Assembly (NCBI GenBank): GCA_027490155.1
Contig: JAIXYP010000062.1
Coordinates: forward strand, 51,391-115,390
Direction: 5' to 3'
Source of the DNA: Cytophagaceae bacterium
GTDB taxonomy: Bacteria > Bacteroidota > Bacteroidia > Cytophagales > Flexibacteraceae
DNA length: 64,000 bases
The notes beneath the pieces are model-generated. The model was given only the letters and a program-made list of their open reading frames with translations, had not been told where the DNA came from and made no database searches. How positions within the stretch are numbered: the stretch's first letter is position 1; each line of letters starts with the position of its first letter. The position numbers and the translations under genes are program-made. Shown here in pieces: positions 45,235 to 54,300 of the stretch.

Positions 45235-47007
45235 ATGACTAGCAACTCTGATCCAAAACGGGTCTCTAATGCCCACTTTAATCCACTCGGCTGGCTGAGC
45301 AAACCGCTACCACAGGCCATCGCGGTAGGAATCCTGATCCTGACTGCTGGTTGCATGGCGGACTTTAACCTTGACAAGACAAAGCTCGCGCCTTATGCCC
45401 CCGAGTTTGCCATTCCATTGGCTTATGAGGAGACAACACTCGGCAAGCTAGTGGCCTCCAAGGTCAAACCTAATGAGTTCTATGTCAATGACAACGGATT
45501 TTATGAGTTTGCCTACCAGGGAGAAACCGTCAGCAAGCGCTTAGATTCTTCCCTCAAGTTTGAGGCGGTTTCCTTCCCACAGATTGCCATCAGTGCGGTC
45601 AACCAAAGCAACATTACGGTCAATACGACCCTCAACGCAACCTATACCAACGGTGCTGAGCTGTCCTATATGGTGACCAAACCAAATGCGGGCTCGGTCC
45701 TGAACTTCGTCATCAGCAATAACTATAACCGCGCCGCTACTTTGGTGGTTACCCTTCTAGATGCCAACCAGATAGGCAGTACTACTCCTATCTTCGGGAC
45801 GGCTGGGCTGCTTGCAGGGCAAAGCAGTACCTTAAGCCTTTCGCTCGACAATGCCCAGCTTAGGTTTGCTGCCGGTGGGCTACCCAATACATTCAACGTC
45901 AAGGTCGAGGCTACTTTCCCTAACGGAGCACCTACCACAGGGTCTGTCACAATTCGCCCAGCACTCAATGGCCTCAAGTTCCGGTACATCGAAGGCTGGT
46001 TAGGTTCGTTTGACTACCTTTTTGCAATGTCCAATAACATTGATGTCAAACTGTTTAACACCCGCTATGGTGACTTTAAGGACGGTGTTGAGTTCTACAA
46101 TCCGCAGATTCGGGTCGATCTCCTGAACTCGACTGGATATGCTTGCCAGGTTTTCACTGACGATGTCTATACAACCTCCCAAGGCAGCACCACTCCTAAC
46201 TATTTGCACCTGCCGGACGGCGTTACCAGATTCAGCAGGACTAACAACCTGCTTGCGGCCACCAAAACCAACTCAAATCCTTTTGTCTTGCCAACTAGTG
46301 TGACAGCTAGTGTGTTTCAGGATAGCGTCACCCGCAATAACAGCGACATCGGCAAGGCCTTCGTGATCTTTGGCACGCTGCCCAACAAACTACACTACCA
46401 AACCAGGATCCGGAGCAGCCAGACCCGGACTGGTAATGACCGCAATTTCTTTGGAGCTGACTCTAGCCGCGTTCGTTTCCAGATGAATGCAATCTTGCCG
46501 TGCGATGGTCGCATCTACCGATACACCGCCCTCGATACCTTTAAACTCGATCTGCCCTCTGCCGAAGGTGCTGGCCTTGGTAACTTTAGTTATGCAGACC
46601 TTGCCATCAAGATAGAAAATGGTTTCCCAGCCACCCTTTATGGCCAGCTCTACTTTGCGGATGAAAATCAGGTCATTTTTGATAGCCTGATTGCGGCACC
46701 TGAGTTCTCGGAGCAACGCAGGCTGATGACTGCCGCCCCTGTATCTGGCGCTCCAGACTATCGGGTGATTGCCCCTGTAACTGGCCCGATCAAACACTTC
46801 AAGATCGCACCGGCCAAGTACAAAACCTTGCAGACCAAAACCCGCTTCGTTATGTATCTGACAAGGATCACCGGTCCTGTTGGCACGCCAGATGTCAATC
46901 CGTATCAGCTGTATGGTTTCCCTGATCCGCAACGCAGGGTACGTGTCTATCCAGATTATGCCATCAAGTCGCAGATTGGTGTGTCTTTCGGTTTCCAGAA
47001 TAAATAG
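45235..47007 (+). CDS. Large lipoprotein, partner of the DUF5723 barrel
   Basis: A 590-residue lipoprotein. The signal is preceded by ~27 residues and ends in a lipobox (LILTAGC) near residue 40. The rest is beta-rich, with PLAYEETTLGKLVAS, LRFAAGGLPNTFNVKV, and a C-terminal run ending YPDYAIKSQIGVSFGFQNK. No known domain is recognised. It is 86 bases upstream of a DUF5723/OmpA gene on the same strand, and such pairs appear in other Bacteroidota as far as I recall. It would sit on the outer membrane. The function is not known. Confidence 0.75.
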   Translation: MTSNSDPKRVSNAHFNPLGWLSKPLPQAIAVGILILTAGCMADFNLDKTKLAPYAPEFAIPLAYEETTLGKLVASKVKPNEFYVNDNGFYEFAYQGETVSKRLDSSLKFEAVSFPQIAISAVNQSNITVNTTLNATYTNGAELSYMVTKPNAGSVLNFVISNNYNRAATLVVTLLDANQIGSTTPIFGTAGLLAGQSSTLSLSLDNAQLRFAAGGLPNTFNVKVEATFPNGAPTTGSVTIRPALNGLKFRYIEGWLGSFDYLFAMSNNIDVKLFNTRYGDFKDGVEFYNPQIRVDLLNSTGYACQVFTDDVYTTSQGSTTPNYLHLPDGVTRFSRTNNLLAATKTNSNPFVLPTSVTASVFQDSVTRNNSDIGKAFVIFGTLPNKLHYQTRIRSSQTRTGNDRNFFGADSSRVRFQMNAILPCDGRIYRYTALDTFKLDLPSAEGAGLGNFSYADLAIKIENGFPATLYGQLYFADENQVIFDSLIAAPEFSEQRRLMTAAPVSGAPDYRVIAPVTGPIKHFKIAPAKYKTLQTKTRFVMYLTRITGPVGTPDVNPYQLYGFPDPQRRVRVYPDYAIKSQIGVSFGFQNK

Positions 47008-47093
47008 TCCTCACATCCCATCAACCAACCCATTACCTGATGCGCCCCATGACCCATCATCTACCGTTGACGCATGTGTTGACAACCTTTACC

Positions 47094-49460
47094 ATGTCCA
47101 GATATTGGTACGCCCTCGTCCTTGGCCTAGGTCTATCGCTGCTGGCTACCTTGCCCTCTGTGGCCCAGAACGAAGTGCTCCTGCCTTTCCTAGAGCAGCT
47201 ACCGCAGGCTACCTATCGCAACCCGACGGCAAGGCCACAGGGCAAATTCTCGATCGGCTTGCCACTGATCAGCAGCTTTGGCGTGGGATACCGCAACTCG
47301 GCCTTTAGCTATGCGGATATCACCTATGCCAAAAAGGACTCAACGATCATCGACCCAAACAAGATGATCGAGAAGATGGACCGCGGCAGCAATTACATCT
47401 ACTTCGGCAATACGTATGACCTAGCCCATGTTGGCTGGCGCATGGGTAAAACTTGGTGGATGGTTAACCTGAGCGACCATATCGAAACCCATATCTCGCT
47501 CCCTGGTGATATGGCCAAACTCGCTTGGCAAGGCAATGTTGGTTTTGCCCGTACTGGCACCACTGCCGATTTTTCGAGCCTCAACATCAAGGCCACCCAC
47601 TACCGCGAGTTGGGCCTCCTGATGCAATGGGAGCTGACTGACGAGTGGCTATTGGGTGTCAAGCCCAAAGTCCTGTTTGGCCTCAGCAATGCCGAGATCA
47701 CCCGGTCGGACCTTAGCCTAAATACGGATACCACCAATCCGTTTATACTCAATGCCCGCACCGACTTCGAGCTCCGGACTAGCACAGGCCCCTTTGATAC
47801 CAAGAACGGAAACAGTGCCGCCTCTGGTCTGTTCGCCCAATACTACCTCAACTTTAGCAACCCGGGCTTTGGTGGAGACCTCGGCCTCCGCTACACCCCT
47901 AAGGACACCAAGTGGGATCTATCTGCTGCATTGACCAATGTCGGCTTCATCTACTGGACCAAAAACACCCGCACCTATACAGGTTCGTCCAACCCTGTGT
48001 CTTACCGTGGGCTTACCTACGGCGGCTTGGTCCAGAACGATCAGTTTGTCGGCATCAACGCCATCGGTGATAGCATCAAGAACACCCTAGGCTATACGGA
48101 GACTAGCAGCAGCTACGTCAGTTCCTTGACCGCACAGGCGACCCTACAGGGCCAATACCACGCCACCGATTGGCTTAGCCTTGGTGCCTCGGTCAACGCA
48201 TGGGCATTCGAGGGGATCAGGTCCGCCGCTCAGCTCAACGCCCTGATCAAATACAATCGCCTAGTTGGTTTTGGGACCAGCTACACCATCCAGAATGGTC
48301 GGTTTGATAACGTTGGTCTAGGTATCTATTTCAAACCAGGGCCGATCCAGCTCTACTTGGTGTCGGACAACATCCTTGGGTTTATCAGGCCTACTAACAC
48401 CTATAATACCAATATCAGGACAGGCATGAACCTCGTATTTGGCCGGAAACCTGATCGTGATAAGGACGGCATTGAGGACACTAAAGACAAGTGCCCAGAC
48501 CAGCCAGGCACCAAAGCCCTTGACGGCTGCCCCGACCGTGACAATGATGGCATCACCGATAAGGATGACCAATGCCCTACCGAGGTTGGCACTGCCGAAA
48601 ACAAAGGCTGCCCAGATCGGGATAAGGACGGCATCTTGGATAAGGAGGACAAATGCCCAGATGCGCCAGGCATCAAGGCTTTGGCTGGTTGCCCCGACCG
48701 TGATGGCGATGGCCTGACCGACGCTGCCGACACCTGCCCAGACTCTGCCGGCCTTGCCTACCTCAATGGCTGCCCAGACCTCGATGGTGACTCGATCCCG
48801 AACTACCAAGACAAGTGCCCAACCGTCAAAGGACCTAAGTCTAACAACGGATGCCCTGTCATAGTCAAAGAAGAGCCTAAACCTGAGCCTGTACCCGAGC
48901 CAGTCCAGCCAGTTATCGTCCTAGATACAGACAATGATGGCCTCCTGGACCCGAACGACGCCTGCCCAACTGAAGCGGGACCAGCGAGCAATAAAGGCTG
49001 CCCAATCCCAGACTCAGATGGTGATGGTGTGCTAGACCCTCAAGACGAATGCCCTAAAACCCCAGGCCCAGCAAGCAACAAAGGCTGCCCAGTGCTAGAG
49101 GCACGTCAGGCGGCCATTGTCAAACGGGCGTTTGCCAACCTCGAGTTTGACTTCAATAAGTCCAGCATCCGTGCGACGTCATTGCCAGCCCTTACGGAGC
49201 TTGCCAAGGTCCTGAAGGAAACCCCAACCTTGCGCCTCACCCTGAGTGGCCACACCGACAACGCAGGTAACCCTAAGGCCAACCTAGAACTGAGCAAACG
49301 CCGCACCTTGGCTGTCCAGACCTACTTGCTGAAAGCTGGTGCCGCTAAAACGCAGATCACGAGCCTCTGGTATGGTGACAAAAAACCAATCGCGAGCAAC
49401 AAAACCCCAGCAGGCCGCACCAAAAACCGCCGGGTGGAGATGAAGTTGCAGTATGAATAG
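47094..49460 (+). CDS. DUF5723 barrel protein with thrombospondin-3 repeats and OmpA domain
   Basis: A 788-residue outer-membrane protein. The signal peptide (MSRYWYALVLGLGLSLLATL) is at ATG 47094; the frame is open to 47040. The first ~430 residues resemble DUF5723 (GVGYRNSAFSYADITY and aromatic strand ends). Seven ~27-residue thrombospondin-3-type units (DRDKDGIEDTKDKCPD and so on) follow, with a Pro/Glu linker between units 5 and 6. The C-terminal ~115 residues are an OmpA-like peptidoglycan-binding domain (LTLSGHTDNAGNPKANLEL, then SKRRTLAVQTYL). It likely ties the outer membrane to the cell wall. It is probably co-transcribed with the preceding lipoprotein. Confidence 0.88.
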   Translation: MSRYWYALVLGLGLSLLATLPSVAQNEVLLPFLEQLPQATYRNPTARPQGKFSIGLPLISSFGVGYRNSAFSYADITYAKKDSTIIDPNKMIEKMDRGSNYIYFGNTYDLAHVGWRMGKTWWMVNLSDHIETHISLPGDMAKLAWQGNVGFARTGTTADFSSLNIKATHYRELGLLMQWELTDEWLLGVKPKVLFGLSNAEITRSDLSLNTDTTNPFILNARTDFELRTSTGPFDTKNGNSAASGLFAQYYLNFSNPGFGGDLGLRYTPKDTKWDLSAALTNVGFIYWTKNTRTYTGSSNPVSYRGLTYGGLVQNDQFVGINAIGDSIKNTLGYTETSSSYVSSLTAQATLQGQYHATDWLSLGASVNAWAFEGIRSAAQLNALIKYNRLVGFGTSYTIQNGRFDNVGLGIYFKPGPIQLYLVSDNILGFIRPTNTYNTNIRTGMNLVFGRKPDRDKDGIEDTKDKCPDQPGTKALDGCPDRDNDGITDKDDQCPTEVGTAENKGCPDRDKDGILDKEDKCPDAPGIKALAGCPDRDGDGLTDAADTCPDSAGLAYLNGCPDLDGDSIPNYQDKCPTVKGPKSNNGCPVIVKEEPKPEPVPEPVQPVIVLDTDNDGLLDPNDACPTEAGPASNKGCPIPDSDGDGVLDPQDECPKTPGPASNKGCPVLEARQAAIVKRAFANLEFDFNKSSIRATSLPALTELAKVLKETPTLRLTLSGHTDNAGNPKANLELSKRRTLAVQTYLLKAGAAKTQITSLWYGDKKPIASNKTPAGRTKNRRVEMKLQYE
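48452..49092 (+). repeat. Seven thrombospondin type 3 repeats (coding)
   Basis: Seven units of ~27 residues of the form DxDxDGIxDxxDxCPxxxGxxxxxGCP. The Asp-rich loop binds calcium and the two Cys form disulfides. Units 5 and 6 are separated by a Pro/Glu/Val-rich stretch. The high internal similarity gives misleading reverse-strand frames. Confidence 0.85.
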
Positions 49461-49487
49461 GCCACTGAGCCCATCTGATTAAAAGCA

Positions 49488-49517
49488 AAAAGCCCACCGT
49501 GATTGGTGGGCTTTTTG
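49488..49517. terminator. Bidirectional rho-independent terminator
   Basis: A perfect 12 bp stem AAAAAGCCCACC, 6-base loop, GGTGGGCTTTTT. A/T tracts on both sides permit termination in both directions between the convergent OmpA and T9SS genes. Confidence 0.85.
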
Positions 49518-49535
49518 TTGTGTCATTGGATTCTG

Positions 49536-49681
49536 TCTGAACTCGGATTCCAGAAATAAGATTTGACGGATTCCTCAGAAGGGGTTGCAAACACTTCACA
49601 GTCATGGTGCTACTCTAAAGTGGGCATCAGTACGCACGAATCCCAAAAATCCGTCCAATCCGATGAATCCGAGTTCAGACA
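49536..49681. repeat. Dispersed ~148 bp repeat, copy R5
   Basis: The best-kept copy. It begins GTCTGAACTCGGATTCCAGA and ends AATCCGAGTTCAGAC, a 15-base perfect inverted repeat. Inside each end are further GGATT-type steps. Its left end is the reverse complement of the right ends of R1 and R2, so it lies in the opposite orientation. Confidence 0.85.
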
Positions 49682-49723
49682 GGCACACATCAATCCAATT
49701 AATCCGCGTTTAGCCCCCCTTAC

Positions 49724-51301
49724 CTACTCCTTCATAACCCGGCCCTTGCTGACCCCTTGGGCTGAGGCAAATTGATAAAAATACAGCCCCGTTGGTAGAT
49801 CTGAAGCCTGGACCTCATCACCCATTTGGTAGGGGGCAGCATAGACTACTTGGCCGTTGGTATTGATGAGGTAGAGGTGGCCGGATGACTTGTATTGGGA
49901 AGGCGTTAATGGGCTTATCCTGAAGCTGGCACGAAAAGGATTGGGATAGGTCATTAACTGCGCTCTGACATGCTCCTGATCTTTACGCACCAGTCCAACT
50001 GGGTTGTAATGATTGGGGATACCTTTGATGGTGAAAGCACCAACTAGATTTGGTAAATTACGGAAATTTTGATTTGTGTAATCAAGAGCATTTCCCATAC
50101 AGAGCACAGAGCTATCCCCAATAAAGGAAAAAGTTCTAGGGTACATATACACAGGAAATGGACGAAGATTATTGAAAACTGGAGTCACTGAATAACTACT
50201 GAGTTGAGCACCCGTTGCACCGTCATGACGATAGATTTCCATAATGGCGGGATCAGTTGAACTAGGCGGAGCAGCTGCTATTCTTATATAATTATTGTCC
50301 TCCAAGGTATAAACAAAGCCTGGATTTTTTAGTGGTTGGACCCAATAGGTATAGGTCAGGCTTGAATCCAGTTTAGCAATAAACGCTAAGGAATCACTGA
50401 TAAGGCCACCGTAATTGGGATTACTAAACATGCTACCTGTTACGAGCCAAGACTTATCTGGCATTGGGTGATAGTCAAGATACAACCCTGTGGCACCGCG
50501 GACACTATATCGCATTCCCCTGCTGTCGTCACGAAAATCAAAAATAGTTTTGCCCAAAAAATGCCCGTTACTATCCAAAATGTACTTATTACCATGGGCC
50601 ATATAGCGATTAGGACCTGGGGTATAGGTATCATATACCTGCGAGCCCAACAACCAATATTCATTAGGCCCTCGTTTCACGATTTTAGAAGCCCTGAAGC
50701 CGCCCGTATCCACGTAGGTTTTGATTGGAGAAAGCTGAAATAGGGTATCAATCTGACGTACACAAGGCACATGCCAGCGACTCAGGGTGTCTAACTTTGA
50801 CCCATAAAGCCATACATCGTTTGGTTTGTTGACAAAGATGATACCCGAGCCGATCATATCCGGAAAATCGGCACCAGGATACTGGATCTCACGAATTTTC
50901 CGTTTCAAGGAAGCATCATAAATGCTAAAACAGGGCTCAGAATACTGATCAAAAGCAAATGGCGCAGGAAAACGGTAGGAAATGAAAAATTGCTGCTTGG
51001 AAGGTAGTAAAGCATATGATAGATTAAATGCTAATGAACCAGAGTCTAACGTAACAAAGTTAAGTGAATCCAGATTGGTATTGATTTGAAAAAAATCACC
51101 AAGTCGACGCGTCCGATTTGCAGCAGTGACCGTGTACCGACCTTGCTGAAAATAGGACGTAGCTAAACCTCTGCTGAAATTAGTGGTAAATGCGCCAACT
51201 CCACCCAGGTTATAGAGCCGTTGATTAACTATACGCTGCCCTAATACCAAAGATGATACCAAGACACAAACAAAGAGAAAGACAATTCTGAACTTGATCA
51301 T
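49724..51301 (-). CDS. T9SS type A sorting domain protein
   Basis: A 525-residue secreted protein with a signal peptide (MIKFRIVFLFVCVLVSSLVLG). The passenger has repeated strand motifs (FISYRFPAPFAF, DVWLYGSKLDTLSRW, YLDYHPMPDKSWLVTGSMF) that suggest a beta-propeller, without catalytic motifs. The C-terminus is a type A sorting domain: QLMTYPNPFRASFRISPL, then DLPTGLYFYQFASAQG, ending GRVMKE. Its ATG overlaps the stop of the upstream gene (ATGA), so it is probably translationally coupled to it. The region looks AT-rich relative to the OmpA gene. Confidence 0.85.
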   Translation of the reverse strand: MIKFRIVFLFVCVLVSSLVLGQRIVNQRLYNLGGVGAFTTNFSRGLATSYFQQGRYTVTAANRTRRLGDFFQINTNLDSLNFVTLDSGSLAFNLSYALLPSKQQFFISYRFPAPFAFDQYSEPCFSIYDASLKRKIREIQYPGADFPDMIGSGIIFVNKPNDVWLYGSKLDTLSRWHVPCVRQIDTLFQLSPIKTYVDTGGFRASKIVKRGPNEYWLLGSQVYDTYTPGPNRYMAHGNKYILDSNGHFLGKTIFDFRDDSRGMRYSVRGATGLYLDYHPMPDKSWLVTGSMFSNPNYGGLISDSLAFIAKLDSSLTYTYWVQPLKNPGFVYTLEDNNYIRIAAAPPSSTDPAIMEIYRHDGATGAQLSSYSVTPVFNNLRPFPVYMYPRTFSFIGDSSVLCMGNALDYTNQNFRNLPNLVGAFTIKGIPNHYNPVGLVRKDQEHVRAQLMTYPNPFRASFRISPLTPSQYKSSGHLYLINTNGQVVYAAPYQMGDEVQASDLPTGLYFYQFASAQGVSKGRVMKE

Positions 51302-54300
51302 TGCTTCAGTAGTTTAGAAGAGATGACCTTTTTGCCTACTTGTAGTCGGAGGTAATAAATACCCACTGGTTTACCCTTGAGGTCAAGATCATATTGATCA
51401 ATACCAAGTCCATCAGCATGGAATACCAGCTGTGAAGCAGAATTAAAAATATCGATGGTAGTCACCTTGTCTGCCCCACTTAGGGTAAATAAACCGGTAC
51501 TTGGGTTTGGATGGATATCGATGGAAGGTCTATCATCTCCAACCAAATCAGTTAGTTGACCCTGCCTGAGCAGCGGCGGGAACAAAACACTTGGATTCAA
51601 ACAGGTTACATTATTCATCGCAGTAGTATTCAGCATGTTCGATGGATAATTACCTGAAGGATTACAAGGCCCAACAGTCGTTCCCACGAATTCGTCAGAA
51701 AAATTGTGGTAGTTCAATTGGTTTGGACTATCATTCAACAAGGCAGCAAATCTGTATTGCAAACCATTAATAGTAATCTGAGGTGAGGTAAAATTTCCAG
51801 CCTGAAAAAGAGTACTAGTCTGAATAGCTTGATCTGTTGCATCAATAGCAAAGAAATTTCCTGCCTTGTCACCATTGATGGTAGCAGAACCAATGTTATG
51901 AAAACCACCTACTAAATTCACCTGTGCATTTTCATAAATTGCAATGGCGGTGTGGTTTGTACTAATTGGTAAATTTACACGGAAACTATTGCATCTGATC
52001 ACCGTGTTGTTGTTAATCCCTTTGAATATCAAAGAGCCAATGGCATCAAGCCATTTGTTCTCGGTGATATTGGTATTGGTATTGTGATTGAGCGATAGCG
52101 TCGTCGGTCCAAAATTGTTGTTGTTAACGGTCAAGGTACCTTCTGTTGCTAGCTCGAGGTTGCCACCACCAAGGAAATAACAATTGCTAATTGACACACC
52201 TGTGTTTGCAACAGAAGTTCCTCCACCTTTCAGCTTCATCCCTAGCATAACTTTCGGGAACTGCACCTCTGTTAAGTTCAGGAACCCAGTATGCATTTGG
52301 CTATGGAATGGTCTACCCTCGGTCTGAACCACTGACTTTAGGGAAGGATTAGCGGCGTTGGTGCCTATCGTAACTTTGGCATTGCCATAAAGAGAAAACG
52401 GTGATATCGAAGGAAATAATCCACAGTATTCTCTAAAAATAGTACCCTCCGCTACAACTTCTGTAACAACCCCTACATCACCTCTTACGTGGAAGGTTGG
52501 TTTAACTAAACCTGCGGTTGTTGTGAGATCATCATACCCCACCTCGTCGTTATACCCCATTTCAACAACCGAACCAGGAGGGAAAATTAATTTTCCGTTT
52601 CTGAGATTAATAGCACCAACCACCTTTGTATTACCTCCGTAGATAACATCCTGACCACCAAGATTAAGATCAGTAACCTGATTGGCAACACCCAAGACCC
52701 GTGAATATCCAGTATAACAGCATTGACCGTTCGCCTCCTTGGCAAAAGCTTGCAAACCTATTTTTATTGGTTGCATTGTACAACCCGGAACAGCGTTAAC
52801 AATATTTATAGTTACCTCGTGCACACCTGCTGTAAAGTACACGAGCTCTACAACATACTCCTGACAATTAGCGGTACAGGTATTGACACCTATTGGTGTA
52901 ACAGCATTCGCTCCCGGAGTGGACCAGGTGATCCCATTGAGGTTTGGATAACCTGTGGTATTAAGCTTAATTCTAAAACGCTCACCCACGCAAGCATTCA
53001 CACTCTCGACAGTAAAGGATGGCTGAACACTAGTGAGTCTAATGGAATAGCTATAGCTACAACCACCTGCACTATAAACAGCAGTATAGACGTCATCAGT
53101 AGTACCAGTTGGGGAGACTACGTAGATGTTTTCTGAGGTGTTGGGCGAGGTAAGGGGAATAATGACGCCATTTTTGCGCCATACAAAGGCACCGGTAAAG
53201 GCGTTACCAAAACGATTGACTAGTTTGATCTCAACCGGCGTATTAGCGCAAACATTCACGAAGTTATTGTTTGTGTACCTAACGGCAGGGTTTGTGCTGT
53301 ACTTGACCTCAAATTCATACCGATCAAATGACTGTATATTACATGCAGTAACGACAGAACAGGTAGAGTAAATAGGATCAGTGATGTCAGGGTTAACCAT
53401 TCCGATGTTTGCATTGGGCTCAAATGTTATACTACCTGTACCCATATTGATAGCACCCTTACCTAGGATGTTAGAGACAACACAAAGGTAACCACCATCC
53501 TCGACAACGAAGTTGCCAGCACCTAAAAACTCAAGTATGCCTTGCGGCCCTATATATAGAGTAGCGCCCTTTTTGACTACGATGGATATACCTGGCTCAA
53601 CCCGAACGTGTCCTGAGATAAAAACAAAGCCTTGGACCGGGTTGAAGGTGATTTGGCCAGTGCTGCTAATATTGGTTGAGCCAATTTCGAGATTGGTTGC
53701 GTTAGAACAATTGCTTGCCTGAATGGACCCCTTACCGATTGTGGCGCCAGCCATAAACTCGACACGTGAGCTTAGTTTGACTGCAAGTTGTGGGTTCCGA
53801 CCATTTACCGTACTCGGGAATGTCAATTTACAACCCACTTTTAGTTGGGCACCGCCACTAACGTCCAGATTACCAGTGAGCATCATACGGCTGTACCATT
53901 TGTTTACATTAGCCGTGCCATTGCCTGATACATAGGTTGTAGACAAAGTTGGATCAGTGATGCTACTAGTACAGTAATTGTTAATTAGCACCTTGCTAAT
54001 AGGGCTAGATTCAAGAAGTTCATGCACTCGACCTTTTTGGCAGTGGGTCAAATTAGAATACTGACCTGAAGGTAACCTTGTGGTCATTGCATTGTTAAAC
54101 GAGGCTCCAGAGGGGCCGTCATAGGGAGCGTTGGAGCAAATATCTAATCCATTGGCATTGGTGTGACCTAGTCCTATGCAGTGTAAAACTTCGTGAGCCA
54201 CAATGTAGGAGGTGACATTCAACTGATGCCAATCTGGCCTGGCGACTGTTGACCGATAGGTGCAGGTATTACCTGTTATCTTTAGTTTGTAGAGACCTTC

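Noticed and set aside
48318..48809. Antisense frames across the thrombospondin-3 repeats
   Set aside because: The repeated coding units give long open frames on the opposite strand by composition; no support for a protein.
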